Positions 20,320-30,435 are shown, numbered from the stretch's first letter. The stretch: DNA of 64,000 nt from Arthrobacter crystallopoietes (GCF_017603825.1 NZ_CP072014.1:4154001-4218000); one strand, 5' to 3'. Program-made: numbers and translations. Notes: generated from the letters alone by a model not told the origin.

Positions 20320-20433
20320 TTACTTCTGGCCCTTGAACAGGCGCCAGACCACCAGACCGGCGAACCAGGCCATGGACAGGCCCGCGACAACGAGCAGGCT
20401 AATGAAGAAAATCTCAAGTGCTAGATGCGACAT
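20320..20433 (-). CDS. 37-residue single-helix membrane peptide
   Basis: Short frame MSHLALEIFF, one membrane helix (FISLLVVAGLSMAWFAGLVV), then WRLFKGQK with the positive-inside end typical of small membrane proteins. TAGTAT lies 6 nt before the ATG, fitting a leaderless start; the GGAGG is too close to act as a normal ribosome site. It stands just upstream of the nitrobindin-like gene. Function unknown; coding status inferred from the helix pattern and stop position. Confidence 0.6.
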   Translation of the reverse strand: MSHLALEIFFISLLVVAGLSMAWFAGLVVWRLFKGQK

Positions 20434-20524
20434 GCCTCCATACTAACCGGCGGCTGCCGGTGGTGCCGCCGCATTACGCACCGTGCCGTGTGACCTCGGT
20501 CAACCCGTGGCTTCGGTGCGCGAG

Positions 20525-21277
20525 TCAGCGAAGCAGCAGCTTTTCGAGGAAGTACACCAGCGCTCCGGAGGCCATGATCGGCGCGGACCCGATGGCGAGG
20601 ATGGCCGGGATTTTGCGCGGGCCGCCATCTGCGAGGACCAGCCGGCGGAAACAGACAATGACCGTGCCTCCGAGCGCTCCCACCACCGCGGCCGGCAGGA
20701 GCGAGATGCTGGAGCTCAGCGCGGCGCCGAGCGGCGCTGCCAGCGTTGCGAGGACGACGCCCAGCGGTGCCACGAGCCGGTCGGGCCAGGGCAGCACACA
20801 CACGCCGATGGCTACCAGCATGCTCACGCCGGTGATGAGCATCATGCCCGAATTCGCGGAATTTGCGGCAAGCCGTTCGGCCGCCACCCAGCCCGCCCCC
20901 AGGGTCGTCAGGACCAGCCCCGTGCTCGCCCCGAAGGTGGATTCGAGCCGGTGGGGCTGTCCCGTCCCGCGGACCAGTTGGACAAGGAAGACCGTCATCA
21001 CCCCCAGTGCGACCACCACCACCGTCCAGGCCATCGACATGCCGGTAGGCGCTGCGGCGGCGAGCAGGACGGCGGCAATGCCGCCCAACGAGATGACAGT
21101 GGCGAGCGTCTTCTTGGCGGGCACGCCGAGCAGTTGCGGCCAGCCGATGCCGACCAGCAGGGCTCCCGCGCAGGTGATCACGACAACAGCCGTCTGCGAC
21201 CAATAGGTAGCACCTACCAGGGCACACAACATTGCGGCTGAAGCGACCGCCACCATCCAGATTCTCACCCTTGTCAT
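20525..21277 (-). CDS. Multi-pass membrane protein of unknown function
   Basis: 250 residues with about eight predicted helices, for example WMVAVASAAMLCALVGATYW, VVVITCAGALLVGIGWP, TVVVVALGVMTVFLVQLV and AAVVGALGGTVIVCFRRLVL. The only charged soluble stretch is around residues 105-120. No catalytic or transport motif is visible. ATG 21277 has AAGGCAGG directly upstream. It is divergent from the GlnR-type regulator. Confidence 0.75.
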   Translation of the reverse strand: MTRVRIWMVAVASAAMLCALVGATYWSQTAVVVITCAGALLVGIGWPQLLGVPAKKTLATVISLGGIAAVLLAAAAPTGMSMAWTVVVVALGVMTVFLVQLVRGTGQPHRLESTFGASTGLVLTTLGAGWVAAERLAANSANSGMMLITGVSMLVAIGVCVLPWPDRLVAPLGVVLATLAAPLGAALSSSISLLPAAVVGALGGTVIVCFRRLVLADGGPRKIPAILAIGSAPIMASGALVYFLEKLLLR

Positions 21278-21311
21278 CCTGCCTTATCTCAAGAATGAGT
21301 GCGAGAACACG

Positions 21312-21339
21312 GTGACGCGGACCACCGCGGCGTTATACT
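21312..21339 (+). promoter_or_regulatory. Candidate promoter of glnR
   Basis: GTGACG (21312-21317) and TATACT (21334-21339, 5 of 6) are separated by 16 bp. The leader to ATG 21435 would be about 90 nt. Confidence 0.5.
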
Positions 21340-21434
21340 GGTGCGCAACCGTCCGGCAATTTCCACGGTGACAAGCAGATATCTGCCGGGCGTTCGCCCG
21401 ATGGTGTGCGCCTAAATGATCCCCGGAGGAAAAT

Positions 21435-22145
21435 ATGCCGCACATTCTGCTCTTAACCAATGCCCCAGGCCCTTCCGTTGGCGTCCTCCCTGCCCTCGAG
21501 CTGCTCAACCACAAGGTGCATATCCTCCCCGCGGAACCCGCTGCACTGCTGGAAACTGACCCGTCCGACGTGGTCATGGTCGACGCCCGCAAAGATCTGG
21601 TGGGCGCCCGGTCCCTGACCCAGCTGCTCAAAGCCACCGGCCTGGCCGCTCCCCTGATGCTGATTTTGACCGAAGGCGGCATGGCCGCGGTCTCGGCGAA
21701 CTGGCTTGCGGACGATGTCGTGCTCGACAGCGCGGGTCCGGCCGAAGTAGAGGCGCGGCTGCGGCTGGTCATCGCCCGGGCCAACCAGCACGATGAGGAG
21801 GCCAACGGCGAAATCCATGCCTCCGGCGTCGTTATTGATGAAGCCAGCTACACGGCCCGCGTGGGCGGTACGCCGCTCAACCTGACTTACAAAGAGTTCG
21901 AGCTGCTGAAATATCTGGCCCAGCACCCCGGCAGGGTATTCACCCGCGACCAGCTGCTCCACGAGGTCTGGGGTTACGACTATTACGGCGGCACCCGCAC
22001 CGTGGATGTCCATGTGCGGCGGCTGCGCGCCAAGCTCGGCTCGGACCATGAGCAGCTCATCGGGACCGTGCGCAACGTGGGCTACCGGTTCACGCTGGCG
22101 CGCAACCCGGAGGCCAATGCCGCGGACCTGGAGCAATCCGCGTAA
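21435..22145 (+). CDS. glnR: GlnR-like OmpR-family regulator with atypical receiver
   Basis: 236-residue orphan regulator. The C-terminal winged helix is strong ([50 protein letters not shown]). The receiver keeps Asp50 (VVMVDARKD) but lacks the N-terminal acidic pair and the conserved Lys, as in actinobacterial GlnR, which works without a kinase. In Mycobacterium glnR is followed by mshD, exactly as here, supporting the name; in that genus it controls nitrogen assimilation. GGAGG precedes ATG 21435. No kinase gene is adjacent. Confidence 0.85.
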   Translation: MPHILLLTNAPGPSVGVLPALELLNHKVHILPAEPAALLETDPSDVVMVDARKDLVGARSLTQLLKATGLAAPLMLILTEGGMAAVSANWLADDVVLDSAGPAEVEARLRLVIARANQHDEEANGEIHASGVVIDEASYTARVGGTPLNLTYKEFELLKYLAQHPGRVFTRDQLLHEVWGYDYYGGTRTVDVHVRRLRAKLGSDHEQLIGTVRNVGYRFTLARNPEANAADLEQSA

Positions 22146-22187
22146 AGGTTCCTGCCGCAGCCACGGCTCGCGGGTTACGCTGAAGGC

Positions 22188-23165
22188 ATGAGTGCACAGA
22201 CTTCTGCTGAATGGCCCGTGTTGAGCATCAAGGGCTCGCCGGATCCGGAGGTGCTCGGCGACATCCGTGCGCTGACCGATGCAGCCTCGGAGGCGGACGG
22301 CAACCCGCCGCTGTCGGAACAGACCTGGGTCAACCTGAAATCCGTGGACCCGGACAACCTGCTGGTGCTCGCCTCCTATGCCGGCGAGGAACGCTCCGAT
22401 CCGTCCACCGCCACCTCGCTGGCTGGCGTCGCCGTCGTTAATCTGCCGGCGCATGGCGAATCCAACGGAGTCCTGGAACTGGTGGTGCACCCGACCTACC
22501 GCAACCAGGGTGTGGGTACCGGACTGGTCGCCGCGCTGCAGGAACACACGGAACTGCCCGCGCTCAAGGCCTGGTCCCACGGCGACCACGAGGGAGCCGC
22601 CAAGCTGGCCGGCCGGTTCGGTTTCGCCCCGGTGCGCGAACTCTGGCGGATGCGGCTGACGCACGCCCCGCAACTGCCAGACGTGGTGCTTCCGGACGGG
22701 GTTTCGATCCGCACCTTCGTTCCCGGCAAGGATGAGCAGGCCTGGCTGGCGGCCAACGCCGCGGCGTTTGCGCACCACCCGGAGCAGGGCTCCTCCACCC
22801 TCGCGGACCTGCAGGCACGGATGGCCGAAGACTGGTTTGATCCCGCGGGTTTCCTGCTCGCGGTGCGGAACAACGACGACGCCCTGCTGGGCTTCCACTG
22901 GACCAAGGTGCATCCGCGCACGGGCACGCATCCGTCCATCGGCGAGGTGTACGTAGTCGGAGTCACCCCCGAGGCACAGGGCACCGGGCTGGGCAAGGCC
23001 CTGACCATTGCCGGCATGAAGCATCTGCACGACCAAGGGCAGCAGGCGATCATGCTGTACGTGGACGCGGACAACGAGGCTGCGGTCGCGCTCTACCGCA
23101 AACTTGGCTTCACCCGCTGGGATACCGACGTCATGTATGGACCGGCCGGAACCGAGGGCAGCTGA
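22188..23165 (+). CDS. mshD: Mycothiol synthase
   Basis: Last step of mycothiol synthesis: acetylates Cys-GlcN-Ins with acetyl-CoA. 325 residues, two GNAT domains. The N-terminal copy has LELVVHPTYRNQGVGTGLV and the active C-terminal copy has EVYVVGVTPEAQGTGLGKAL and MLYVDADNEAAVALYRKLGF, both diagnostic for MshD. TACGCT lies 6 nt before ATG 22188, suggesting leaderless translation. It follows glnR by 42 nt and precedes ppk. Mycothiol is restricted to Actinobacteria, which supports the taxonomy. Confidence 0.96.
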   Translation: MSAQTSAEWPVLSIKGSPDPEVLGDIRALTDAASEADGNPPLSEQTWVNLKSVDPDNLLVLASYAGEERSDPSTATSLAGVAVVNLPAHGESNGVLELVVHPTYRNQGVGTGLVAALQEHTELPALKAWSHGDHEGAAKLAGRFGFAPVRELWRMRLTHAPQLPDVVLPDGVSIRTFVPGKDEQAWLAANAAAFAHHPEQGSSTLADLQARMAEDWFDPAGFLLAVRNNDDALLGFHWTKVHPRTGTHPSIGEVYVVGVTPEAQGTGLGKALTIAGMKHLHDQGQQAIMLYVDADNEAAVALYRKLGFTRWDTDVMYGPAGTEGS

Positions 23166-23237
23166 GAAGCGGTTAATCTTGTAGGTACTGCTGCCCCATA
23201 CAATGAGGGCTCCCCCAGCAACAGCACAGGAGACGCC

Positions 23238-25463
23238 ATGGCCACTGAATCGGTAACCCCGGCCCCAGTACGGCTCGGATCCTCGGAAGTGGCACCGGCC
23301 CGCGCCACGCAGGACCGCATCGATATCCCGGAATTCGCGCCCTCGCTCCTGCCCGACGGAAACTTCAGCCTGGACGACCGGTTCCTGGACCGCGAAATGA
23401 GCTGGCTGGACTTCAACGCACGGGTCCTCGAACTGGCCGAAGATCCGGACCTGTTCCTGCTGGAGAGAGTGAATTTCCTCTCCATATTCGCCTCAAATCT
23501 GGACGAGTTCTTCATGGTCCGCGTCGCCGGTCTGAAGCGGCGTATCGCTGCCGGCTTGGCCGTGCCGTCTGCTGCCGGGCTCAGCCCGATCGAGCAGTTG
23601 GAACAAATTATGGTGGAAGCCCACAAGCTGCAGGTCCGCCATGCCCGTATCTTCGCGGAGATCATCCGGCCGGAACTGGCCTACGAGCACATCTACATGG
23701 TCCGGTGGGAAGAGCTCACCGATGGTGAGCGCGATTGGCTGACCAAGATGTTCCGGGAGAAGGTGTTCCCGATCCTGACCCCGCTCGCGGTTGACCCGGC
23801 CCATCCGTTTCCCTACATTTCGGGACTGTCCCTGAACCTGGCCGTGGTGGTCCGGAATCCTGTCAGCGAAAAGGAGCTCTTTGCCCGCGTCAAGGTTCCT
23901 GACCAGCTGCCGCGCATGATCTCGCTGGACGGTCCCCGTGCCGGTTCGATACCGGGACGGACGGCCCGCTTCATTTCGCTCGAAGACGTCATCGCCCAGC
24001 ACCTGGATCTGCTGTTCCAAGGCATGGAGATCCTGGAACACCACAGCTTCCGCGTGACCCGCAACGAAGACCTCGAAGTGGAAGAGGACGACGCCGAAAA
24101 CCTGCTCCAGGCGCTGGAGAAGGAACTGTTGCGCCGCCGTTTCGGTCCGCCGGTCAGGCTCGAAGTCACCACCGACATCAACCCGAGCATCCGCGAACTG
24201 CTGGTGCGCGAGCTCGGTGTGGAGGAGTCGGAGGTCTATGCATTGCCCACGCCGCTGGACCTCCGGGGTCTGAGCGTCATCTCCAACATCGACCGCAATG
24301 ACCTGCACTACCCGAAGCAGCTGGCGCATACCAGCCGTCACCTGAACGAAAGCGAAACGTCCAAGGCAGCCAATGTCTTTGCCGCCATGCGCCGCCGGGA
24401 CATTCTGCTGCATCATCCGTACGATTCCTTCTCCACCTCGGTGCAGGCCTTCCTGGAACAGGCGGCGTCGGATCCAAAGGTCCAGGCCATCAAGCAGACG
24501 CTCTACCGGACCTCCGGCGACTCCCCCATCGTCGATGCGCTGATCGACGCCGCGGAGGCCGGCAAGCAGGTCCTGGCACTGGTGGAAATCAAGGCCCGTT
24601 TCGACGAGCAGGCCAACATCGACTGGGCCCGCAAGCTGGAGCAGTCGGGTGTGCACGTGGTGTACGGCATTGTCGGGCTCAAGACGCATTGCAAGCTTTC
24701 GCTGGTGGTGCGACAGGAAGGCGACCGGCTGCGCCGCTACAGCCATATCGGTACCGGCAACTACCACCCCCGCACCGCCCGCTACTACGAGGACCTGGGC
24801 CTGCTGACCTCCAGCGACCAGGTGGGCGAGGACCTCTCCAGGCTGTTCAACCAGCTCTCCGGCTACGCCCCGAAGTCCACGTTCAAACGCCTGCTGGTGG
24901 CGCCCCGGTCGGTGCGCAGCGGACTCTTGGACCGGATCGAGAAGGAAATCACCAACCGCAAGTCCGGTTTACCGGCCCGCGTGGTCATCAAGGTCAACTC
25001 GATGGTGGACGAAGCAATCATCGATGCCCTGTACCGCGCATCGCAGGCGGACGTGCAGGTAGACGTCATTGTCCGCGGTATCTGCGCCGTCCGGCCCGGT
25101 GTGCCCGGCCTGAGTGACAACATCCGGGTGCGCTCCATTCTGGGCAGGTTCCTGGAGCACTCCCGCGTGTTCGCCTTCGCCAACGCGGGCGATCCGGTGG
25201 TATTCATTGGGTCGGCGGACATGATGCACCGGAACCTCGACCGCCGGGTGGAAGCGCTCGTGCAGCTCAGTTCGCGCGAAGACATTGCCGACCTGGTGGC
25301 CTTGATGGACCGGTACATGGACCCCGGCACCGCGAGCTGGCATCTGGACAATCTAGGCCGGTGGACCCGGCACCACAAGGACGCCGAGGGCAATCCGCTC
25401 AGCGACGTACAGTCCTGGCTGCTGGCTTCGCGCGCACGCCAACGTGCAGTGACGCGCCGGTGA
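23238..25463 (+). CDS. ppk: Polyphosphate kinase 1
   Basis: Makes polyphosphate from ATP reversibly. 741 residues. The N domain begins [20 protein letters not shown], the head domain contains [20 protein letters not shown]-like [17 protein letters not shown], and the catalytic core has [20 protein letters not shown] and [20 protein letters not shown] with the phospho-His region. [19 protein letters not shown] and [14 protein letters not shown] follow. ATG 23238 has AGGAGA upstream and TACAAT sits near 23198. The stop overlaps the start of the Nudix gene (TGATG), so they are coupled. Confidence 0.97.
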   Translation: MATESVTPAPVRLGSSEVAPARATQDRIDIPEFAPSLLPDGNFSLDDRFLDREMSWLDFNARVLELAEDPDLFLLERVNFLSIFASNLDEFFMVRVAGLKRRIAAGLAVPSAAGLSPIEQLEQIMVEAHKLQVRHARIFAEIIRPELAYEHIYMVRWEELTDGERDWLTKMFREKVFPILTPLAVDPAHPFPYISGLSLNLAVVVRNPVSEKELFARVKVPDQLPRMISLDGPRAGSIPGRTARFISLEDVIAQHLDLLFQGMEILEHHSFRVTRNEDLEVEEDDAENLLQALEKELLRRRFGPPVRLEVTTDINPSIRELLVRELGVEESEVYALPTPLDLRGLSVISNIDRNDLHYPKQLAHTSRHLNESETSKAANVFAAMRRRDILLHHPYDSFSTSVQAFLEQAASDPKVQAIKQTLYRTSGDSPIVDALIDAAEAGKQVLALVEIKARFDEQANIDWARKLEQSGVHVVYGIVGLKTHCKLSLVVRQEGDRLRRYSHIGTGNYHPRTARYYEDLGLLTSSDQVGEDLSRLFNQLSGYAPKSTFKRLLVAPRSVRSGLLDRIEKEITNRKSGLPARVVIKVNSMVDEAIIDALYRASQADVQVDVIVRGICAVRPGVPGLSDNIRVRSILGRFLEHSRVFAFANAGDPVVFIGSADMMHRNLDRRVEALVQLSSREDIADLVALMDRYMDPGTASWHLDNLGRWTRHHKDAEGNPLSDVQSWLLASRARQRAVTRR

Positions 25464-26425
25464 TGACGGACTTGAAGACAACGGACCGGACCGAGGCCTC
25501 CGCCAGAATCAGCGTCACCGCGGCCGGCGCATTGTGCTGGCGTGTCAGACAGGGCCGTCTGGAGCTATTACTCATCCACCGTCCGAGGTACAAGGACTGG
25601 TCCTGGCCCAAAGGCAAGCTGGACAGCGGGGAAACGAATCCCGAGTGCGCTGTCCGCGAAGTCGAGGAAGAAGTCGGCGTGCGGGTGAAGCTGGGCATTC
25701 CCCTGCCCACTATCCACTACCAGGTGCCCTCGGGGCTGAAGGAAGTGCTGTACTGGGCTGCCAAATTGGACAAGGGGACGCCGAAGCCGGACGGCAAGGA
25801 AGTGGACAAGGTCCGCTGGAGCACTCCGGAGGAAGCGGCCGAGCTGCTGAGCAACCCCTCGGACAAGGAACCCCTGGCTGCTCTGGTGAAGGCTTACGAG
25901 AACGGTGATCTGGAGACCTACCCCTTCATCGTCGTGCGCCATGCCAAAGCGAAGCCGCGCTCGTCCTGGACCCGGGCTGAAGGTGAGCGGCCGCTTGCGG
26001 CCACCGGCCTGCGGCAGGCGCTGGCGGTCTGCCGCCTGCTCGCCTCCTGGCAGCCCAAACGGGTGGTTTCCAGCCCCTGGCTGCGCTGCATGCAAACCAT
26101 CACGCCGTACGCCAATTCACAGAAAAGCAAGATCCGTTCGGTCGAGGCCATCACGGAGCACAGTGCCCACCGAAACCCGCAGAAGGCCCGGTCGGCCATC
26201 GAATATCTGCTGGACAAGCGCAAATCCACGGCAGTCTGCACCCACCGGCCTGTCCTGCCTCAGGTCATCAAGGTCCTGCGTGCCCGGCTGCCTGAGGAAC
26301 TGGCAGAACAGCTGCCTACCAGAGATCCGTATCTGAAGCCCGGGGCGATGCTCGTCTGCCAGATCAGCGTCAAGAATCCGAACAGAATAGTTTCCTTGGA
26401 ACACTTCGATGCCTACGACGACTGA
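25463..26425 (+). CDS. mutT1: Nudix hydrolase fused to histidine phosphatase (MutT1 type)
   Basis: 320-residue two-domain enzyme. Residues 51-73 match the Nudix box exactly (GKLDSGE, seven residues, then REVEEEVGV). The second domain begins at Arg159-His160 (PFIVVRHAKAKPR) of the histidine phosphatase superfamily and includes a second conserved His in AVCTHRPVLPQV. Mycobacterial MutT1 has the same fusion, removes 8-oxo-dGTP and dinucleoside polyphosphates, and also lies by ppk1. ATG 25463 overlaps the ppk stop; the open frame upstream is inside ppk and not used. Confidence 0.92.
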   Translation: MTDLKTTDRTEASARISVTAAGALCWRVRQGRLELLLIHRPRYKDWSWPKGKLDSGETNPECAVREVEEEVGVRVKLGIPLPTIHYQVPSGLKEVLYWAAKLDKGTPKPDGKEVDKVRWSTPEEAAELLSNPSDKEPLAALVKAYENGDLETYPFIVVRHAKAKPRSSWTRAEGERPLAATGLRQALAVCRLLASWQPKRVVSSPWLRCMQTITPYANSQKSKIRSVEAITEHSAHRNPQKARSAIEYLLDKRKSTAVCTHRPVLPQVIKVLRARLPEELAEQLPTRDPYLKPGAMLVCQISVKNPNRIVSLEHFDAYDD

Positions 26426-26485
26426 CGCTTTACGGTGTGGCGAGCGGCCAGCGGATGTGCCGTTGTGAGGTCCGGCTAAGGGAAA

Positions 26486-26504
26486 TCTGGCTAGCCTAAC
26501 CTGC
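26486..26504 (+). promoter_or_regulatory. Candidate DtxR/IdeR iron box upstream of ferritin
   Basis: TCTGGCTAGCCTAACCTGC matches the 19-bp IdeR/DtxR consensus TTAGGTTAGSCTAACCTAA at 14 positions, including 13 of the central 14. It ends 24 bp before the TAGAGT hexamer of the ferritin gene, a position fitting activation by iron-loaded regulator, as for mycobacterial bfr genes. Confidence 0.7.
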
Positions 26505-26540
26505 CTATCCAAGACCGACGTGTGGTCCTAGAGTGCTTGC

Positions 26541-27065
26541 ATGAGCACATTCAACGAACTTCTCGCGGACCAGGTCGGCAACGAATTCGCTGCCTCGCAG
26601 CAGTACATCGCCATCGCCGTCTGGTTTGATAACGAGGACCTGCCCCAGCTGGCTAAGCACTTCTACCGGCAGTCGCTCGAGGAGCGCAACCACGCCATGA
26701 TGTTGGTGCGCTACATGCTGGACCGGGACCTCAAGGTGACGATTCCGGCTATCAACCAGGTCCACAATGATTTCACCAACGTGGTGGAGCCGATAAGTCT
26801 GGCCCTTCAGCAGGAAAAGCAGGTCACGGCCCAGATCGAGGCGCTCTTTGCTGCAGCGCGCGCCGAAACCGATGCCCTGGGCGAACAGTTCATGCTGTGG
26901 TTCCTCAAGGAGCAGGTCGAAGAGGTGGCGTCCATGTCCACTCTGCTGGCCATCGCCGAACGCGCGGACAACCTGTTCGACATCGAGAACTTCCTGGCCC
27001 GCGAATCCGTGGGCGATGAGGGCCGTGACTACGGTGCACCGGAAGCTGCCGGCGGCGCCGTCTAA
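26541..27065 (+). CDS. Non-heme ferritin
   Basis: Iron-storage subunit (174 aa) forming a 24-mer with ferroxidase activity. Ferroxidase ligands appear in [37 protein letters not shown] (EExxH) and [13 protein letters not shown]. It resembles mycobacterial BfrB; the residues after about 160 are a Gly/Ala-rich tail. TAGAGT lies 6 nt before ATG 26541, suggesting a leaderless mRNA, and an iron box is just upstream, so expression probably rises with iron. Confidence 0.94.
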   Translation: MSTFNELLADQVGNEFAASQQYIAIAVWFDNEDLPQLAKHFYRQSLEERNHAMMLVRYMLDRDLKVTIPAINQVHNDFTNVVEPISLALQQEKQVTAQIEALFAAARAETDALGEQFMLWFLKEQVEEVASMSTLLAIAERADNLFDIENFLARESVGDEGRDYGAPEAAGGAV

Positions 27066-27130
27066 GCACTTGCAAGGCATCATGGCTGGCCAGTCCGGAT
27101 CCCGTTGCCGGCTGGTCTAGACTGGTCAGC

Positions 27131-27937
27131 GTGAATGCCATTCCCACTCCCTACGAAGACTTGCTGCGAGAGGTCATGGCCTCCGGCACCGTGAAATCGG
27201 ACCGTACCGGCACCGGGACGCATAGCGTTTTCGGCCGGCAGATCCGGTTCGATCTGGCCGAGGGTTTCCCGCTGATCACCACCAAGCGGGTGCACTTCAA
27301 ATCCGTCGCCTTGGAGCTGCTCTGGTTCCTGCGCGGTGATTCCAACGCCAGGTGGCTGCAGGAACGCGGCGTGAAAATCTGGAACGAGTGGGCGGACGAG
27401 AACGGCGAACTCGGCCCTATCTACGGTGTGCAGTGGCGCTCCTGGCCGACGCCGGACGGCGGGCATATCGACCAGATCGCCGACCTCGTGGAGGGTTTGA
27501 AAAACAACCCGGACTCGCGCCGGCACATCGTTTCAGCCTGGAACGTGGCCGAGATCAAGAACATGGCACTGCCGCCGTGCCACGCGTTCTTCCAGTTCTA
27601 TGTGGCGGATGGCAGGCTGTCCTGCCAGCTGTACCAGCGCAGCGCCGACATGTTCCTGGGCGTGCCGTTCAATATCGCGTCCTACGCGCTGCTGACGCTG
27701 ATGCTGGCCCAGCAGGCGGGACTGGAACCCGGAGAGTTCGTCTGGACCGGTGGCGACGTCCACATCTATGACGACCATGTGGAACAGGTGACCGAGCAAT
27801 TGGCCCGCGACCCGTATCCCTACCCGCAACTGCGCATCCTGCGGAAGCCGGCGAGCATCTTCGACTACAACTTCGAGGACTTTGAACTGCTTAACTACCA
27901 GCACCATCCCGCTATTAAGGCGCCGGTGGCCGTATGA
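27131..27937 (+). CDS. thyA: Thymidylate synthase
   Basis: Methylates dUMP with methylene-tetrahydrofolate. 268 residues, close to the E. coli length. Catalytic Cys150 is in [31 protein letters not shown] binds phosphate, and [19 protein letters not shown] and [14 protein letters not shown] complete the site. GTG 27131 has no Shine-Dalgarno, but TAGACT lies 7 nt upstream, as in leaderless genes. folA overlaps its stop (ATGA), the classic thyA-folA pair that regenerates tetrahydrofolate. Confidence 0.98.
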   Translation: MNAIPTPYEDLLREVMASGTVKSDRTGTGTHSVFGRQIRFDLAEGFPLITTKRVHFKSVALELLWFLRGDSNARWLQERGVKIWNEWADENGELGPIYGVQWRSWPTPDGGHIDQIADLVEGLKNNPDSRRHIVSAWNVAEIKNMALPPCHAFFQFYVADGRLSCQLYQRSADMFLGVPFNIASYALLTLMLAQQAGLEPGEFVWTGGDVHIYDDHVEQVTEQLARDPYPYPQLRILRKPASIFDYNFEDFELLNYQHHPAIKAPVAV

Positions 27938-28515
27938 TCCCCGCCAACACCCCCTCTGGCACCCATGCAGCCCGGAAAGAACCGGTGCTAGGCCTGATCT
28001 GGGCGCAAAGCTCCAACGGTGTGATCGGCAAGAACGGCGAGCTGCCGTGGCACCTGCCGGAAGACCTGGCGCACTTCAAACGGACCACCCAGGGGCATCC
28101 AGTCATTATGGGCCGCCGGACGTGGGACTCGTTCCCCGCGAAGTTCCGCCCGCTGCCGGGCCGGACAAATATCGTCATCAGCGGTAACCCGGAACGGAGG
28201 GAAGAGCTGGCCCGTTCCGGCGCTGTCGCCGTCGGATCCCTTGAGCAGGCCCTTGCCGAGGCCGCATCCAGCCCCGGCAGCGAAGAGGTCTGGATTATCG
28301 GTGGCGGCGAAATCTTCCGCAACGCTACCGCCCTGGCGAACACCGCCGTCGTTACTGTGATCGATCTGGAGACGGACGGCGACACCTTCGCACCGATGCT
28401 AAGCGCAGGATGGACTTTCGACGCAGCCGACCCCGCCGAGGGTTGGCTCACCTCTTCCAACGGCACCCGGTATCGCATCGCGTTGTGGACGCAGCAGGTG
28501 GATCCCGCCAACTGA
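27934..28515 (+). CDS. folA: Dihydrofolate reductase
   Basis: Reduces dihydrofolate with NADPH. 193 residues. [20 protein letters not shown] is the N-terminal strand and Met20-type loop, [20 protein letters not shown] holds the substrate acid (Glu/Asp position), and GRRTWDSFP and [13 protein letters not shown] bind NADPH. The N-terminus is about 20 residues longer than in E. coli. It overlaps thyA by 4 nt and is probably translated by re-initiation. Confidence 0.97.
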   Translation: MIPANTPSGTHAARKEPVLGLIWAQSSNGVIGKNGELPWHLPEDLAHFKRTTQGHPVIMGRRTWDSFPAKFRPLPGRTNIVISGNPERREELARSGAVAVGSLEQALAEAASSPGSEEVWIIGGGEIFRNATALANTAVVTVIDLETDGDTFAPMLSAGWTFDAADPAEGWLTSSNGTRYRIALWTQQVDPAN

Positions 28516-28637
28516 AGGACTCTTCCGGCTGGAGGAACCGCGGCAGGATAAATTGCCCCTGCCGTCCGGCCGCTGAAATGGCTAGGATCGGTGGACGGGC
28601 GCCAACAGTGCCGCCGGTCCGATGCGCAGGAGGAACC

Positions 28638-28946
28638 ATGTCTGTTTCACACGAGAACCTCACTCTGGTCCAAGACTCCAGCCGGGGCCGCTATGAGCTC
28701 CACTGCGGCGATACGTTTATTGGATTCGAAGGTTTCGAGACCGACGACGACGGCGTCATCACCCTGCAGCACACCATCATCGACGAGAAATACGGCCGCC
28801 GTGGCTTTGCCCGCGCCCTGGTCACCATGATCCTGACGGACATGCGGGCCAAGGGACAGATGATGGTCCCGCTGTGCACGTACGTCCAGTCGTACCTCGA
28901 GCGTTTTCCGGAGTACGGTGACCTCGTCGTCGAACACGCACGCTAA
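28638..28946 (+). CDS. Small Gcn5-like N-acetyltransferase
   Basis: 102 residues of the compact GNAT_4 (YjdJ-like) type. The core is ITLQHTIIDEKYGRRGFARA with the acetyl-CoA loop, then PLCTYVQSYLERFPEYGDLV, the conserved C-terminal tyrosine stretch. ATG 28638 has AGGAGG 5 nt upstream; the open frame upstream to 28410 overlaps folA and is not coding. Substrate unknown. Confidence 0.9.
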   Translation: MSVSHENLTLVQDSSRGRYELHCGDTFIGFEGFETDDDGVITLQHTIIDEKYGRRGFARALVTMILTDMRAKGQMMVPLCTYVQSYLERFPEYGDLVVEHAR

Positions 28947-29048
28947 AGTTCCGGGGCGTGCACAACAGTAGGTTGTGAGGAACAGCAATTTGGTGGTATA
29001 GGTCACCTATTTGGGGGTCGGACAGCATACTGGCCTAAAATGGAGCGT

Positions 29049-30200
29049 ATGACTTCTCCCGCAGCAAGTTCCACTGTCCAATCAGTCGGCCTTATCGGCT
29101 GGCGCGGAATGGTCGGCTCAGTCCTTATGCAGCGTATGCAGGACGAGGGCGATTTTGATCTGATCAACCCGGTTTTCTTCTCGACGTCCAACGCCGGCGG
29201 CCAGGCCCCCGCGTTCGCCGAAGGAGCCGGTGCCCTTCAGGATGCCTACGATATCGACACGCTGGCCAAGCTGCCGATTATCGTCACGGCCCAAGGCGGG
29301 GACTACACCGCCGAGGTCTACCCCAAGCTGCGCGACGCCGGCTGGGACGGACTCTGGATTGACGCGGCTTCCACACTGCGGATGGACCAGGATTCCATCA
29401 TCGTGCTGGACCCGGTCAACCGCGAAGTAATCGACTCCGGCCTGGCCCGGGGCATCAAAAACTACATCGGCGGTAACTGCACGGTCTCCGCCATGCTCAT
29501 GGGCCTCGGCGGCCTGTTCAGGAACGGCCTCGTAGAGTGGGGCACCTCCATGACGTACCAAGCTGCTTCCGGCGGTGGCGCCCGGCACATGCGCGAGCTG
29601 CTCAACCAGTTCGGCAGCCTGAACTCAGTGGTGTCCGATGAGTTGGCCCATCCCTCCTCCGCCATCCTGGAAATCGACCGGAAGGTGCTGGCCGAGCAGC
29701 GCAACCCCGAGCTGGATGCCTCCCAGTTCGGCGTGCCGCTTGCCGGTTCGGTGATCCCCTGGATCGACAAGGATCTTGGCAACGGCCAGTCCAAGGAAGA
29801 GTGGAAGGCCGGCGCGGAGACCAACAAGATCCTCGGCCTCGACGTTGCCGAAGGCAGCCGGATCCCGTTCGACGGGCTCTGCGTCCGGATCGGTGCCATG
29901 CGCTCGCACTCCCAGGCGCTGACGCTGAAGCTCCGGGAAGATCTGCCCGTGTCCGAAATCGAGCGGCTGATCGACGCCGACAACGAGTGGGCCAAGGTGG
30001 TTCCCAACACCAAGGAAGCCACCATGGAACAGCTGACTCCCGTTGCCGTCAGTGGCACCTTGGAGATCCCGGTCGGACGGATCCGCAAGCTTGAAATGGG
30101 ACCCGAATACATCAGCGCCTTCACTGTCGGCGACCAGCTGCTGTGGGGTGCGGCCGAGCCGCTGCGCCGCATGCTGCGGATTGCCACCGGCAACCTCTAA
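29049..30200 (+). CDS. asd: Aspartate-semialdehyde dehydrogenase, E. coli type
   Basis: Second step of Lys/Met/Thr and diaminopimelate synthesis. 383 residues from ATG 29049; TAAAAT lies 7 nt upstream (leaderless), while the first ATG, 29040, lies inside that hexamer. [18 protein letters not shown] binds NADP, Cys144 in [11 protein letters not shown] is the nucleophile, and [26 protein letters not shown] and AETNKI follow. The whole protein follows the enteric (E. coli) Asd pattern rather than the shorter form known from Corynebacterium. No lysC is adjacent; hairpin terminators follow. Confidence 0.95.
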   Translation: MTSPAASSTVQSVGLIGWRGMVGSVLMQRMQDEGDFDLINPVFFSTSNAGGQAPAFAEGAGALQDAYDIDTLAKLPIIVTAQGGDYTAEVYPKLRDAGWDGLWIDAASTLRMDQDSIIVLDPVNREVIDSGLARGIKNYIGGNCTVSAMLMGLGGLFRNGLVEWGTSMTYQAASGGGARHMRELLNQFGSLNSVVSDELAHPSSAILEIDRKVLAEQRNPELDASQFGVPLAGSVIPWIDKDLGNGQSKEEWKAGAETNKILGLDVAEGSRIPFDGLCVRIGAMRSHSQALTLKLREDLPVSEIERLIDADNEWAKVVPNTKEATMEQLTPVAVSGTLEIPVGRIRKLEMGPEYISAFTVGDQLLWGAAEPLRRMLRIATGNL

Positions 30201-30206
30201 GCGCCC

Positions 30207-30266
30207 GGCGGCCGAGAGCCGCCCTTTTAGCGCACTGCAGTCCGTTTCCTTCGGGAAGCGGACTGC
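30207..30266 (+). terminator. Tandem hairpins after asd
   Basis: GGCGGC/GCCGCC (30207-30223) is followed by CTTTT. A second, longer hairpin at 30237-30266 (GCAGTCCG with its inverse, plus an inner TTCC/GGAA stem) closes on a TTCG tetraloop. The first is a normal terminator; the second may reinforce it or protect a 3' end. Confidence 0.8.
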
Positions 30267-30435
30267 TGCTGTTAATGGCCGGTGCCTGGCTTTGGACCAG
30301 CGGCCGGAACTGTTCCTCCACCCGCCGGGCCAAGACCGCGGCGGTCCACATACTTCGAATACCCGTTCTATCCCATCTGTCCCCCGGCATAGCGTGAAGG
30401 CATATCAGTATCCGCACGCCGGAAAGGACTATTCG

